Shown: positions 7,927 to 15,624 of the stretch, piece by piece | Numbering within the stretch: position 1 is the stretch's first letter | How the letters are laid out: each line of letters starts with the position of its first letter | DNA from: Acidovorax sp. CCYZU-2555 | Lineage (GTDB): Bacteria; Pseudomonadota; Gammaproteobacteria; Burkholderiales; Burkholderiaceae_C | NCBI RefSeq assembly: GCF_018413525.1 | Contig: NZ_JAHCDD010000013.1 | Coordinates: 1 to 64,000 of the forward strand | DNA: 64,000 nt | Direction: 5' to 3' | The notes under the pieces: generated by a model | Told to the model about the DNA's origin: nothing | The model's database searches: none | What the model saw: the letters and a program-made list of their open reading frames with translations, nothing else | Program-made: the position numbers and the translations under genes

Positions 7927-9753
7927 TCAGGCCGTGGCCATTGCGCCTTGCAGGTGCTTGACCATGGCGGCCAGGATGCGGGGTACATCGCTGGCCCGGA
8001 AGTGCTTCGCGGCCTTGACCGTTGCACTCGGCGTGAAGCCTAGCTCAGCAAGGCCAGCGGCGTCGACCTTGATCGGCGCGATCAGGGTGTTGATCTGGCC
8101 CAGGGTCATGGTCTCGCCTGTGTCAGCCGGCGCGGTGGCACTCTTGGCGGCGCTGATCACCTGGCCTGCATCGATGGCGGCGGTCGCTTCGCCCCGCACA
8201 TGCGTCGCTACGGCGCTCAAGTCACTCAGCAGCGGCGCCGGCAGGCTTTCGGCTTTGCGGGCGTCGGCAATGGCAGCTTGCGCCTCCTGCTCCGCCTGCA
8301 GCGCCTTGGCGCGCGCTGCGGCGGCCTCGGCTTCTTCCGCCTGGCGCTTCTGCTCCTGCTCGGCGCGCACCGTCGCCTCGGCCCTGGTCTGCTCCTGGGC
8401 GCGGATCTTTTCGCGCTCGCCTTCCAGGCGTTTGGCCTCGGCCTGCTTGTGGTTTCCGATTCGCAGCGCGGCCAGGGCCTCGAAGTCCTCGGCAGCCTTG
8501 GCGCCCACGACGCCGAAGTCGGCGAACAGGGCAATCCAGTCGCCATCCTCTTGCATCAGGTGCGCGCGGTTCGCCTCCAGGCGCTGGGCCAGCAGGTTGG
8601 CTTCGTGCTTTGCGTCGGTCAGGGCCACGGCCACGGCGTCCTCCATGTTGGCCAGCGACTTCTTGCCCTTGATGACTTCGCCGAAACCGCCGTTCACGCG
8701 CGGAATCCAGTTGGCGCCCAGGCGCTGATTCAGTACCTGCACGTGCTGATCGAGCGCCGCTTGTGCGCCGGTCACGATCTGCGTGCGGCGCGCCTCCTTC
8801 TCCGCAGTCACCAGCTTTTCCTTGGCCAGCCGAGTCGAGCGGGCCAGGCTGCGCAAGTCCGACACGGTGCGGCGCAAAAGTTCGACGTCCGAGATTTGCG
8901 CTAGCGCGCCGGCCTCGGTGGCTTCCAGCATGTCCTCGGCCTTCTTCAGTGCCTTGCATGCCGCCTCAGTGTCGGCAAATTCCTGGTCGGTCGCCGGCTT
9001 GGCCGGGATGCGGTCAATGAAAGCGCGCAGCGCCTCGCCAAACGCGGGCAGGTTGGACACGACGGCCAGGGCGCCTTGAAGCTGCACGGCCACAGCTGGC
9101 AGGCTGTCGACAGGCGCGGCCACGGCCGGCGCGGCGCGCTGGGCGCTCGGGTCGAATGCGGCCACCTCGGCTTCGAGCTCGGCCCAGCCGGCGACGATGC
9201 GCGCGCGCAGATCGAGGTTCGGCGTGTACCAGCAATGGTGCTGCTCAACCAGCACCATTTCACCGGTGTCGCGGCCGGCCTCCCACTTGCTGGCCATGAA
9301 CAGGATGCGTGCGCAGCCCGAGACCATAGCCTGCTGTTCCATCTGCACCTGATAGACCAGCGGAAGGTCGGAGCCTGCACAGCCTTCGAACATCGCCTCG
9401 CGCAGCGCGGCGTTCAGGCTCTTGTGCTCGAATGCGGCGTCTTCCAGCATCGTCAGGCCGTCGAAGCTGGCCGAATACTTTCCTTCGGCGCCGACGACCG
9501 GGTAAAGCTCTTCGCCGACGATCTCTTCGGCGAGCGGCCGGGCCAGCGCTTCGAACTGGTGACCGGCGTCGAAGATGCGCTGAGTGGCTGCGTCCACCTC
9601 GGCGGTGATGCCGGTGGCGAGCTCTTTGATCAGCTCCGTGCGTGTCTTGTACGGGCTGCAGCTCATCATCGCCGGCGCGTCGCTAGCGTTGAAGTGCTGC
9701 GCGCGGTGGGCATGCCACTCGGCGCTGCCCTGGAGAAGGCTCACGATTTTCAT
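7927..9753 (-). CDS. YqaJ/lambda-Exo-type recombination exonuclease with long C-terminal extension
   Basis: 608-aa protein. The N-terminal domain (about 1-190) has the YqaJ/lambda-exonuclease pattern: GSAEWHAHRAQHFNASDAP, ASFDGL, the E-x-K metal-site motif in FEHKSL, and YQVQMEQQAM. It should degrade dsDNA 5'-3' and hand ssDNA to the annealing protein. The remainder is a long alanine/glutamate-rich helical region, probably a coiled coil (about 250-530), and a C-terminal tail; that is much longer than lambda Exo (226 aa). Its start overlaps the recT stop by 4 bases, making an Exo-annealase pair. Confidence 0.85.
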   Translation of the reverse strand: MKIVSLLQGSAEWHAHRAQHFNASDAPAMMSCSPYKTRTELIKELATGITAEVDAATQRIFDAGHQFEALARPLAEEIVGEELYPVVGAEGKYSASFDGLTMLEDAAFEHKSLNAALREAMFEGCAGSDLPLVYQVQMEQQAMVSGCARILFMASKWEAGRDTGEMVLVEQHHCWYTPNLDLRARIVAGWAELEAEVAAFDPSAQRAAPAVAAPVDSLPAVAVQLQGALAVVSNLPAFGEALRAFIDRIPAKPATDQEFADTEAACKALKKAEDMLEATEAGALAQISDVELLRRTVSDLRSLARSTRLAKEKLVTAEKEARRTQIVTGAQAALDQHVQVLNQRLGANWIPRVNGGFGEVIKGKKSLANMEDAVAVALTDAKHEANLLAQRLEANRAHLMQEDGDWIALFADFGVVGAKAAEDFEALAALRIGNHKQAEAKRLEGEREKIRAQEQTRAEATVRAEQEQKRQAEEAEAAAARAKALQAEQEAQAAIADARKAESLPAPLLSDLSAVATHVRGEATAAIDAGQVISAAKSATAPADTGETMTLGQINTLIAPIKVDAAGLAELGFTPSATVKAAKHFRASDVPRILAAMVKHLQGAMATA

Positions 9754-10703
9754 TCTTGGGCTCCATCGAGCTCGGCCTGGCGAGCTTCAAAGATTTCATT
9801 CAGGCGCAGGCGCTGCGCCTCGTCGGTGACGGCTTCCATCAGGCTGGCAGCCTCATAGAGCTGGTCGTGATCTGCAGCGGTGCGCAGGCGCTCGGCCAGC
9901 GGGTCGATGCTGACCACTGGCGCGGTGGCGGCGCCCGCCGGTTTCTGCTTGATGGCTCGCAGCGCGGCCTTCTGCGCATCGGTGAAGGCGCGGTTCGTCG
10001 CCTTCGACAGCACAAAGGTCATGAGGTCGTCGGCAGACTTCTTGCCTGCCTCGATTGGCGCGCGCCATTGGGGCAGCTTGCCGGCGAATTCCTCGTCGGT
10101 GTACGGCGTGACAAGCACCTCGGCGCTGCCCATGTCCTTGGTGACGGGCGCCTGCGCAGCCGCTGCCATATCCTGCAGTTCCTCGGCCACAGCCATGCCG
10201 CGCAGCACATCGGGGAACACGTCGCGCAGTGCGAACGCCCGGGCGCGCATCTGGCGCATGCGCTTGGGGTATTGCATCCATGGGCCTTGCTTGCCGGCCA
10301 GGCCCGCGCGCTTCGCGTCTTCCATGCTGAAGGTGCGCACCTGTTCTAGGCCGCCGCGGCGCTTGACTCGGCAGTAAGCGGTTTCGCCGTCATCGTCTTC
10401 GTTGACGTACTCGCAGACCGAGCTGCTGAGCACCAGCGCGATCACCGCGTCGCCCCACAGCGCGGGTCGGCCGTTGATCACGGCCAGGTTCTGCAGCGAC
10501 TGCAGAGGCTTCAGGCCCAGCTCGGCACCCCACTGCATCGCTATCAGGCAGTTGCCGGGCTTGCCCTTGAAGTCCTTGGGCACCATGTCGCTGTCGGCAA
10601 GGTAGTTGGAGAAGGTCAGGGCCTGCTCGAAGTTCTGCGGGCTCAGATCGAAGCCGCCAGAGGGCTTGAGCTGGCTGGTTTGTGATTGGGTGATGGCGTT
10701 CAT
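9750..10703 (-). CDS. RecT-family single-strand annealing protein
   Basis: 317-aa phage recombinase that anneals complementary strands. It shows the RecT core: GNCLIAMQWGAELGLKPLQSL, INGRPALWGDA, then WMQYPKRMRQMRARAFALRD and FPDVLRG. The ATG at 10703 has GAGG 8 nt upstream. The stop overlaps the exonuclease start (ATGA), consistent with a two-component recombination system. Confidence 0.9.
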   Translation of the reverse strand: MNAITQSQTSQLKPSGGFDLSPQNFEQALTFSNYLADSDMVPKDFKGKPGNCLIAMQWGAELGLKPLQSLQNLAVINGRPALWGDAVIALVLSSSVCEYVNEDDDGETAYCRVKRRGGLEQVRTFSMEDAKRAGLAGKQGPWMQYPKRMRQMRARAFALRDVFPDVLRGMAVAEELQDMAAAAQAPVTKDMGSAEVLVTPYTDEEFAGKLPQWRAPIEAGKKSADDLMTFVLSKATNRAFTDAQKAALRAIKQKPAGAATAPVVSIDPLAERLRTAADHDQLYEAASLMEAVTDEAQRLRLNEIFEARQAELDGAQE

Positions 10704-10710
10704 GTGTGCC

Positions 10711-10806
10711 TCAGTGGATAAATGGGGTGTTGGCGATCAGCAAAGCTGCGGCAAGGCTCATGGCCATGAGCCCGGAGAAGAGAAGGGCGTGGAGCATGGG
10801 TTTCAT
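10711..10806 (-). CDS. 31-aa hydrophobic peptide
   Basis: Short frame beginning MKPMLHALLFSGLMAMSLAA, a single membrane or signal-like helix. Its ATG overlaps the stop of the upstream gene (ATGA), and it ends 7 bases before the recT start, so it is probably translated within the operon. Function unknown. Confidence 0.6.
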   Translation of the reverse strand: MKPMLHALLFSGLMAMSLAAALLIANTPFIH

Positions 10807-11111
10807 GGCGATGTCGTGGCTTTCGCGATGGCGGCCCGCACACGCCTGGTCCGGCAATCAGCTTCCCCGCACTCGCAATTGAGGCCGAGCTCTTGCAGAA
10901 CCTCTGAAAAGTCTTGCGCCACCATCAGCAACTCAGGTGCGGCGGAGATCAGCGCAAGGTTCTGGTTGGCAATCGACTCGCCGACCATGTGACCGCCGTA
11001 GGCCTTCACATCGTCTGATCCGCGGACGCCGGGCACCGGGTGATCGGCCACCACAGCGCCGTAGCTCTTGCCAATGCGCCAGGGGCCCGGCGTGTGCTTT
11101 GCTTCGCTCAT
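10803..11111 (-). CDS. Small phage protein, HTPGPW type
   Basis: 102 aa. The N-terminal KHTPGPWRIGKSYGAVVAD and the central NQNLALISAAPELL are features of a widespread family of small phage proteins of unknown role. A C-terminal CECGEADCRTRR cysteine cluster might bind metal. ATGA couplings on both sides place it in the leftward operon. Confidence 0.8.
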   Translation of the reverse strand: MSEAKHTPGPWRIGKSYGAVVADHPVPGVRGSDDVKAYGGHMVGESIANQNLALISAAPELLMVAQDFSEVLQELGLNCECGEADCRTRRVRAAIAKATTSP

Positions 11112-11410
11112 GCGGCACCCCCATCGCGGGCGCGGATCATTGCGTCGGCCAGCTCGTAAGCACGCTTCGCAACCACCTCGCAGTAAAGTTTGTCGGGCAG
11201 GCCGCCTTCGAAGACCCCCTGGATCGCTTGGCTCGCGAAGTGATCGCGCAGCGTCATGCCTTGGGCAAATTGCGCGGTCGCGGCGATATAGGCCTTGTCG
11301 CGTTCGCCAGGGTCCGTGATCGCTTCTACAGCCGCCATGCCGACGCGATGCATGACGCTGGCGTCTGTGATTGGGAAGGCCGGGCCGCCGTCGTTGATTA
11401 CTTCACTCAT
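11108..11410 (-). CDS. Small phage protein, GGPAFP/GMTLRD type
   Basis: 100 aa with GGPAFPITD and GMTLRDHFASQAIQG, typical of a common phage family without known function. Start and stop overlap the neighbouring genes by 4 bases each. Confidence 0.8.
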   Translation of the reverse strand: MSEVINDGGPAFPITDASVMHRVGMAAVEAITDPGERDKAYIAATAQFAQGMTLRDHFASQAIQGVFEGGLPDKLYCEVVAKRAYELADAMIRARDGGAA

Positions 11411-11610
11411 GGCAGCTCCTTAAAACAGTCCATCGATTTGTCGTCGGTCCAGACCGCCACAGCGTTCTTGCCGCACAGCACCTGCCCGGCAAACTCGCGG
11501 CTGCTGAGCGCCGCGGCGTCTTCTTGATCGGCCTCGGCGTTGGCCCGCGCCGCAAAGTGACCCATGCCCAGCGTGATCAGCAGGGCGAGAATCCAGGGGA
11601 TAAATTTCAT
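11407..11610 (-). CDS. Small exported or membrane-anchored phage protein
   Basis: 67 aa. MKFIPWILALLITLGMGHFA is an N-terminal signal or membrane helix, and two cysteines follow in the short exported part (QVLCGKNAVAV, SMDCFKEL). The ATG at 11610 is inside the 3' end of the upstream gene. The frame remains open to 11853, but that part belongs to the next gene. Confidence 0.65.
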   Translation of the reverse strand: MKFIPWILALLITLGMGHFAARANAEADQEDAAALSSREFAGQVLCGKNAVAVWTDDKSMDCFKELP

Positions 11611-11853
11611 GCTCCGCTCCAGTTCAAACATTCGTCCAAGGCCTTGATTCGCTTGCGCAGCGTGGCGACGGTGGAGCTTTCGCGGTTCGCGGCAAGCCGG
11701 GCCCGCTTGTAAGCCGCGAGCCAGATCGAGGTTTGCCGAACCCCGAAAGAACCCTGCTCCTTGACGCTCTGCCGCATGCGCTCCTGCAGCTTCTGGCGCC
11801 ATTCGCTGCGCTGGGCCGCATCGCGGGGGGGGGGATTTGACAATCTCGGTCAT
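11607..11853 (-). pseudogene. Small helical phage gene interrupted at a 10-G run
   Basis: The well-placed ATG at 11853 (GGAGTGAGGC just upstream) reads MTEIVKSPP and then enters a 10-G homopolymer (11825-11834). After the run, the plausible protein RDAAQRSEWRQKLQERM... lies in another frame. Nine G instead of ten would give one continuous product ending in DECLNWSGA. The other frame on its own must use a TTG start at 11843. It is either a slippage mutation, phase variation, or a sequencing error. Confidence 0.65.
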
Positions 11854-11872
11854 GCCTCACTCCAGAATGAGA

Positions 11873-11891
11873 AAACCGCCTCAGTGGGCGG
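11873..11891 (-). terminator. Leftward intrinsic terminator
   Basis: CCGCC (11876-11880) pairs with GGCGG (11887-11891), followed by U-rich sequence on the minus-strand transcript, upstream of the gene starting at 11853. Confidence 0.6.
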
Positions 11892-11913
11892 CGTATGTTT
11901 GTCTTGGGGTTTC

Positions 11914-12297
11914 TTAGCCAGCGGCGGCGCGCTCGGTGTAGATCGCCATTGCGTGCTTGCGGCCGAACCACTCGGCCATGGATTGGCGCAGGCGCTGCGC
12001 GGCAGGGCTTGTCATGAGTTCGGCGTAGGCGTCGCGGCTGGCGTCGTCGTGCTGGATGGCATCGCACAAAATCTCATCCGGCGACGACAGCGCGCCGGCG
12101 CTGATGCTGGGCCGGAGCCAGTCGCCCGGCTGCTTGAGTGCCTGCAGCTGGGCCAGCACGATCAGCGGCGTCTGCTGCTCAGCCTCGGCCAGCATCGCCT
12201 CGTGGGCGTCTTGCTCGGCCTCACGGTCGTCATCGAAGTCGGTGGCGCCGACAACCGGGTCGGCAGTGATATACGACAGCGGGTGTCGAGCGTTCAT
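11914..12297 (-). CDS. Hypothetical phage protein
   Basis: 127-aa acidic protein starting MNARHPLSYITADPVVG. The ATG at 12297 has GGAGG 5 nt upstream. The C-terminal half (MAEWFGRKHAMAIYTERA) is helical. No family is recognised. It belongs to the leftward early operon and is flanked by terminators on both sides. Confidence 0.7.
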   Translation of the reverse strand: MNARHPLSYITADPVVGATDFDDDREAEQDAHEAMLAEAEQQTPLIVLAQLQALKQPGDWLRPSISAGALSSPDEILCDAIQHDDASRDAYAELMTSPAAQRLRQSMAEWFGRKHAMAIYTERAAAG

Positions 12298-12312
12298 AGA
12301 ACCTCCAGGAAC

Positions 12313-12336
12313 GAAAAAGCCAGCTCGAAAGCTGGC
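12313..12336 (-). terminator. Leftward intrinsic terminator
   Basis: GCCAGC (12319-12324) and GCTGGC (12331-12336) with a short loop, followed by five U on the minus-strand transcript. The rest of 12337-12586 shows no gene; it is the upstream region of the divergent 12587 gene. Confidence 0.7.
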
Positions 12337-12586
12337 CGGTGTTGAATGTGGTTCCCCATCTGGCTGGGGCTTGCAGATCAAAATCTGCGTCCGTGTGCTG
12401 TTCGGCGTGGGCTTCAGCTTCACCCTGGATATATCCCGGCATTTCCCCGTGCCAAGCTGCGCGCCTATCCGCAGTGATTCCGGGCCTTGCAAACCGCAGC
12501 GCTCTCGGTGAAAGCGCTCTGGATTGCCCCGGATGGCGGGGCGATATAGGTGGGTAATATTCGGCTACAAAAAATAAGGAGCCGGA

Positions 12587-13003
12587 ATGAACCAATGGGA
12601 GACCGACGAGATGAACCGGGCGATGGAGCAGAGCCGAAAACAGATGGCACGGATGAGCCCCATACGCTTTTCAGTAAAGAAGATTCAATCAATGTCTGAC
12701 GCTGAAATCATGGGAATCATGTCCGGGGAGGTGAAGCTAGAAGGAACTCTGTATCACGACACGCTTCACCTGTTGTCCACCGAGTTGAACCGGCGCGAGG
12801 TGCAGCGCGCCAGCCTGCCGCACTGGACGACTACACCAGGCTTCGTGCTCACTGCGATTGCTGCTATCGCGTCTGTTGTAGCTGCGGTTGCTTCGGTTGT
12901 TCCGTTGCTGAGAGCGCCTGAACCTGCGCCTCAATCCGGACTATCCGCGACTGCCCGTACAGAGCCGAAGCCAGATTCAGCCCAGCCGCAAGCGCCGAAA
13001 TAG
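12587..13003 (+). CDS. Membrane-anchored moron protein
   Basis: 138-aa protein on the strand opposite to the left operon, with AAGGAG 5 nt before the ATG. The N-terminal part is soluble and charged. A hydrophobic helix (PGFVLTAIAAIASVVAAVAS, about 86-109) lies near the C terminus, ending in a proline-rich tail. Its last 140 bases overlap a convergent gene (12864-13076). Possible superinfection-exclusion role; this is inference only. Confidence 0.7.
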   Translation: MNQWETDEMNRAMEQSRKQMARMSPIRFSVKKIQSMSDAEIMGIMSGEVKLEGTLYHDTLHLLSTELNRREVQRASLPHWTTTPGFVLTAIAAIASVVAAVASVVPLLRAPEPAPQSGLSATARTEPKPDSAQPQAPK

Positions 13004-13076
13004 TTGCGGCTGCAATCGTGGCAACCATCGCCGCCCTGCTGACTACCACCTGTTGTTTTTCCAATTGCACCCACAT
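12864..13076 (-). CDS. Small membrane protein, first gene of left operon
   Basis: 70 aa. The N-terminal KQQVVVSRAAM precedes a hydrophobic stretch (ATIAAATISALAAGLNLASA), followed by a helical Q-rich tail. AAGGAG lies 7 nt before the ATG, the best ribosome site in the region. It is the first good frame downstream of the putative pL promoter at 13438-13466. It overlaps the convergent 12587-13003 gene over 140 bases. Confidence 0.65.
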   Translation of the reverse strand: MWVQLEKQQVVVSRAAMVATIAAATISALAAGLNLASALYGQSRIVRIEAQVQALSATEQPKQPQLQQTR

Positions 13077-13437
13077 TTATCTCTCCTTGGTTGAAATCAG
13101 AAACGCACTAGGCGGGATTCAATGCGTTTTTGATTCCCCTCTGCTGACGCGCAGAGGGCGGCGGCTGGCCTCTCCCGGTTGCCCGGCTCCAGCTCCTGAT
13201 TTACCGCTCAGGCCGCGAAATGTGCGTTTCTGATCTAGCCCGGCTGGGCCTGGTCCGCGAGTGTTGGTTCTCGCGCCACCTGTCTTTTGCTTCCGCCGAC
13301 AGATCACAGGGGCGGGGCGCTTTCTACTCAGTGCGCCTGTTCATCCAGCATCTTTTTAAGGAGCCAGGGAAGCCGTTCGATGCCGTGCCACCCACCGAGC
13401 AACTTCTGCGTAACGCGTTTGTTGCTGCGATAGGCGT
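13077..13437 (-). other. Long untranslated leader of the left operon
   Basis: About 360 bases without a convincing gene between the putative pL start and the first gene. It contains a perfect 8-bp hairpin (13137-13144 with 13151-13158, 6-base loop) and a 13-bp inverted repeat with arms at 13096-13108 and 13222-13234. Antitermination (nut-like) sites would be expected here, but none is recognised by sequence. Confidence 0.45.
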
Positions 13438-13481
13438 ATTACACAACACGTGTACTTCCGAGTCAACACGTTTTGTGTAAT
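13438..13481 (-). promoter_or_regulatory. Putative pL promoter with paired repressor operators
   Basis: On the minus strand, -35 TTGACT (13466-13461), a 17-bp spacer and -10 TGTAAT (13443-13438) make a near-consensus sigma-70 promoter. A 15-bp inverted repeat with one mismatch (13438-13452 and 13467-13481) covers the -10 and abuts the -35. Its half-site TTACACAA recurs twice upstream of the CI-like gene (21008 and 21023). This indicates control of the left operon by the phage repressor. Confidence 0.75.
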
Positions 13482-13528
13482 TTTTTTGTTTGTGCTGTGT
13501 ATTTTTTCGGGAGGCCATCTGCGAGCGC

Positions 13529-13552
13529 AAAAAAAGCCACCTTAAAGTGGCG
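13529..13552 (-). terminator. Minus-strand intrinsic terminator
   Basis: GCCAC (13536-13540) and GTGGC (13548-13552) enclose an 8-base loop and are followed by seven U on the minus strand. It lies upstream of pL and would block leftward read-through into it. Confidence 0.65.
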
Positions 13553-13655
13553 TGGCGGGGAGCCGGAATGGCTCAGTACCGGCTGGCGGTGGGCGCCCAA
13601 TGATGGGGCACTGGTGAATCGTGCGCGGATAATTGCGACAGGAGGAGATCAAAGA

Positions 13656-14372
13656 ATGACAAGTCTTGCAAATTCCAGCGCACCCACCCTGAGGGGATGC
13701 ATTGTTCTCGGGTGCAGCGGCTATCCGTTCTTGCCAGCAGATCAGGTCTCTGTGACGTTTGATGCCAACGGGGTGAGCCTCCGCAGTTCTCAGCGGGCTG
13801 CAAGCTTTTCGTATGCTGAGCTTGCGGAGCTTTCGATCACGGGCCCAGGCTCGGTGACATCTGGCGGAGGGTTCGTTGGCGGCGGCTTTGGAGTTGAAGG
13901 CGCGTTGGAGGGGATGGCCATCGCCACGGTGCTGAATGCGGTGTCGACAAAAACTAAGATTCACACATTCATCACTATGGTGGCGAACTTTGGCGAGATC
14001 CATCTTCACTATGGAGACTTGGAGCCGAGTGCATTGCGGGTGGCTCTCGCAAGCGTGTTCGTGAAGCTCAGGCAAATGAATCCAGACTGGCTGAGCGCCA
14101 GAAAAAAGATTATCGAAGGACAGCTCGTTGCAGGGGCTATTTCCACACAGGAATCCGATTTGCTGCTGGAGCGCCTTTCAACACCACCGGAGTGGCCGGA
14201 TCTTGTTGCACAGCGCGCGATAGACGACGCGCGCGCTAAAGCCGCGGTGGAAAGCGGTCCCCCGGGCATTTGTCCGAATTGTCAAAAGGTGATCCCGCTG
14301 CACAGCGAAAGCTGCAAGTACTGCAAAGCGGCGTTTGGCGCAGGCTCTGCATGGGTGGTTACGCCGCAATGA
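13656..14372 (+). CDS. Moron protein with C-terminal zinc ribbon
   Basis: 238-aa protein. The N-terminal region is beta-rich (VSVTFDANGVSLRSS, SYAELAELSITGPG) with a glycine-rich stretch (SGGGFVGGGFGVEG), followed by a helical segment. The C terminus has CPNCQKVIPLHSESCKYC, a four-cysteine zinc ribbon. Ribosome site GGAGGAG lies 8 nt before the ATG at 13656; upstream in-frame codons are not needed. It is on the strand opposite to the left operon. The unknown function may involve membrane or protein binding. Confidence 0.7.
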   Translation: MTSLANSSAPTLRGCIVLGCSGYPFLPADQVSVTFDANGVSLRSSQRAASFSYAELAELSITGPGSVTSGGGFVGGGFGVEGALEGMAIATVLNAVSTKTKIHTFITMVANFGEIHLHYGDLEPSALRVALASVFVKLRQMNPDWLSARKKIIEGQLVAGAISTQESDLLLERLSTPPEWPDLVAQRAIDDARAKAAVESGPPGICPNCQKVIPLHSESCKYCKAAFGAGSAWVVTPQ

Positions 14373-14419
14373 CATAGAGAGGGCGCAGAGTCTTTCTCGA
14401 GTCTCTTTAGCGGCGCGGG

Positions 14420-14620
14420 CTACTTGGACGCCAGCTCGGCCAGCGCGTCCTGAAGCGTCTTGACCAGGCGCTCCACATCCTCAGGCGGCATCTCGATCCA
14501 GTCGGTCGAGACTCGCGCATCCTCCGCGTCCTTGGCAGTGTGCTTCAGGCCGACGAGCGTCTTGCCGTACACGACGCGGGTGCGGACGCTGGTGAACTGG
14601 AAGGCGAGGGCAGAGGTCAT
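14420..14620 (-). CDS. Small phage gene cut off from its upstream region by IS66
   Basis: 66 aa from the ATG at 14620 (MTSALAFQFTSVRTRVVYG), ending in a helical ERLVKTLQDALAELASK. The start codon lies inside the 8-bp target duplication of the IS66 element, so the natural ribosome site and upstream region are now 2.6 kb away at 17191. Expression is probably lost. Family unknown. Confidence 0.55.
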   Translation of the reverse strand: MTSALAFQFTSVRTRVVYGKTLVGLKHTAKDAEDARVSTDWIEMPPEDVERLVKTLQDALAELASK

Positions 14621-14702
14621 TGCGTATGCGGCCGGTAATCCCATCTACCCGGACTGAGGACTTCCAAGCACCATCGTGTCCACGTAAATCATCGTGCACA
14701 CC

Positions 14703-15230
14703 ATGTCTCAAGAGACTTCCCCAGCGCGCTATGCCGTCCCTCGCACTCGTCGGATCTACAGCGCGCAATTCAAGGCCGAGCTGATCGCCGCATGCCTGCA
14801 GCCCGGCGCATCGATCGCCGCCACTGCGCGTGAACATGGCATGAACGCCAATGTGCTGCATCGCTGGCTCAAGGAGCATCGTCTGGGCCGGCACCAGATC
14901 GACTGCGATATGGCAGCCCCAGTTGGGTGCGACATCGCGGCGCACAGCGACGATGCGGCTGCTGTGCCCGTGGTCAATGCACCGCCTGTTGGCGCCCCGG
15001 CGCATCACGCCCACGCCAGTGGCGTGCCTGCCTTCATCGCGATGGCACTGGGCTCGCCGGTGATGGAGACCAAGGCTGCGAAGGTACAAGCTGCTTCCAG
15101 CGCTGCGTCCACAGACATTCGCATCGAGTGCTGCCATCACGGCACCCGCGTGACGGTGAGCTGGCCGGTGGCAGCGGCTGCCGAGTGTTCCAGCGCATTG
15201 CAGGGTTTGCTACAGGTGCTGCGGCAATGA
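14703..15230 (+). CDS. tnpA: IS66 TnpA, helix-turn-helix protein
   Basis: 175-aa accessory protein with an N-terminal transposase-type HTH: RRIYSAQFKAELIAACLQPG, then SIAATAREHGMNANVLHRWL. The ATG at 14703 is preferred over GTG at 14694. The stop overlaps the tnpB start (ATGA). TnpA is required with TnpB and TnpC for IS66 transposition. Confidence 0.9.
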   Translation: MSQETSPARYAVPRTRRIYSAQFKAELIAACLQPGASIAATAREHGMNANVLHRWLKEHRLGRHQIDCDMAAPVGCDIAAHSDDAAAVPVVNAPPVGAPAHHAHASGVPAFIAMALGSPVMETKAAKVQAASSAASTDIRIECCHHGTRVTVSWPVAAAAECSSALQGLLQVLRQ

Positions 15231-15559
15231 TCCGCATTGACGCAGCTTGGCTTGCCACGACCCCGTTGGACATGCGCGCCGGCACCGACACAGCGCTGGC
15301 CCGGGTGGTCGCCGTGTTCGGCGCCGCCCATCCTCACCATGCCTACCTGTTCGCCAACAAACGCGCCAACCGCATCAAGGTGCTAGTGCACGACGGCATC
15401 GGCATCTGGCTGGCGGCTCGGCGCTTGCATCAAGGCAAGTTCGTCTGGCCGGCGCCGGGCAATGAGCAATGGCAGTTGGAGTCCGATCAGCTCCAGGCCC
15501 TGGTGCTGGGTCTGCCCTGGCGGCGCATGGGAGATGCTGGCGTCATCACGGTGGTCTGA
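15227..15559 (+). CDS. tnpB: IS66 Orf2 (TnpB)
   Basis: 110-aa protein with the family hallmarks PLDMRAGTDTALARVV, HHAYLFANKRANRIKVLVHDG and GIWLAARRLHQGKF. Full length. Translationally coupled to tnpA by ATGA. Confidence 0.93.
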   Translation: MIRIDAAWLATTPLDMRAGTDTALARVVAVFGAAHPHHAYLFANKRANRIKVLVHDGIGIWLAARRLHQGKFVWPAPGNEQWQLESDQLQALVLGLPWRRMGDAGVITVV

Positions 15560-15624
15560 AGCCGGTATGCAATGCGTGGATCTGCGAATGACAGCGCAGC
15601 ACCATCCTTGGCACACTGGTGGCC

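Noticed and set aside
13119-13307. Arginine-rich minus-strand frame as an N-like antiterminator
   Set aside because: It has a GTG start without ribosome site, and its basic content follows from GC-rich sequence; the position is right but the evidence is too weak.
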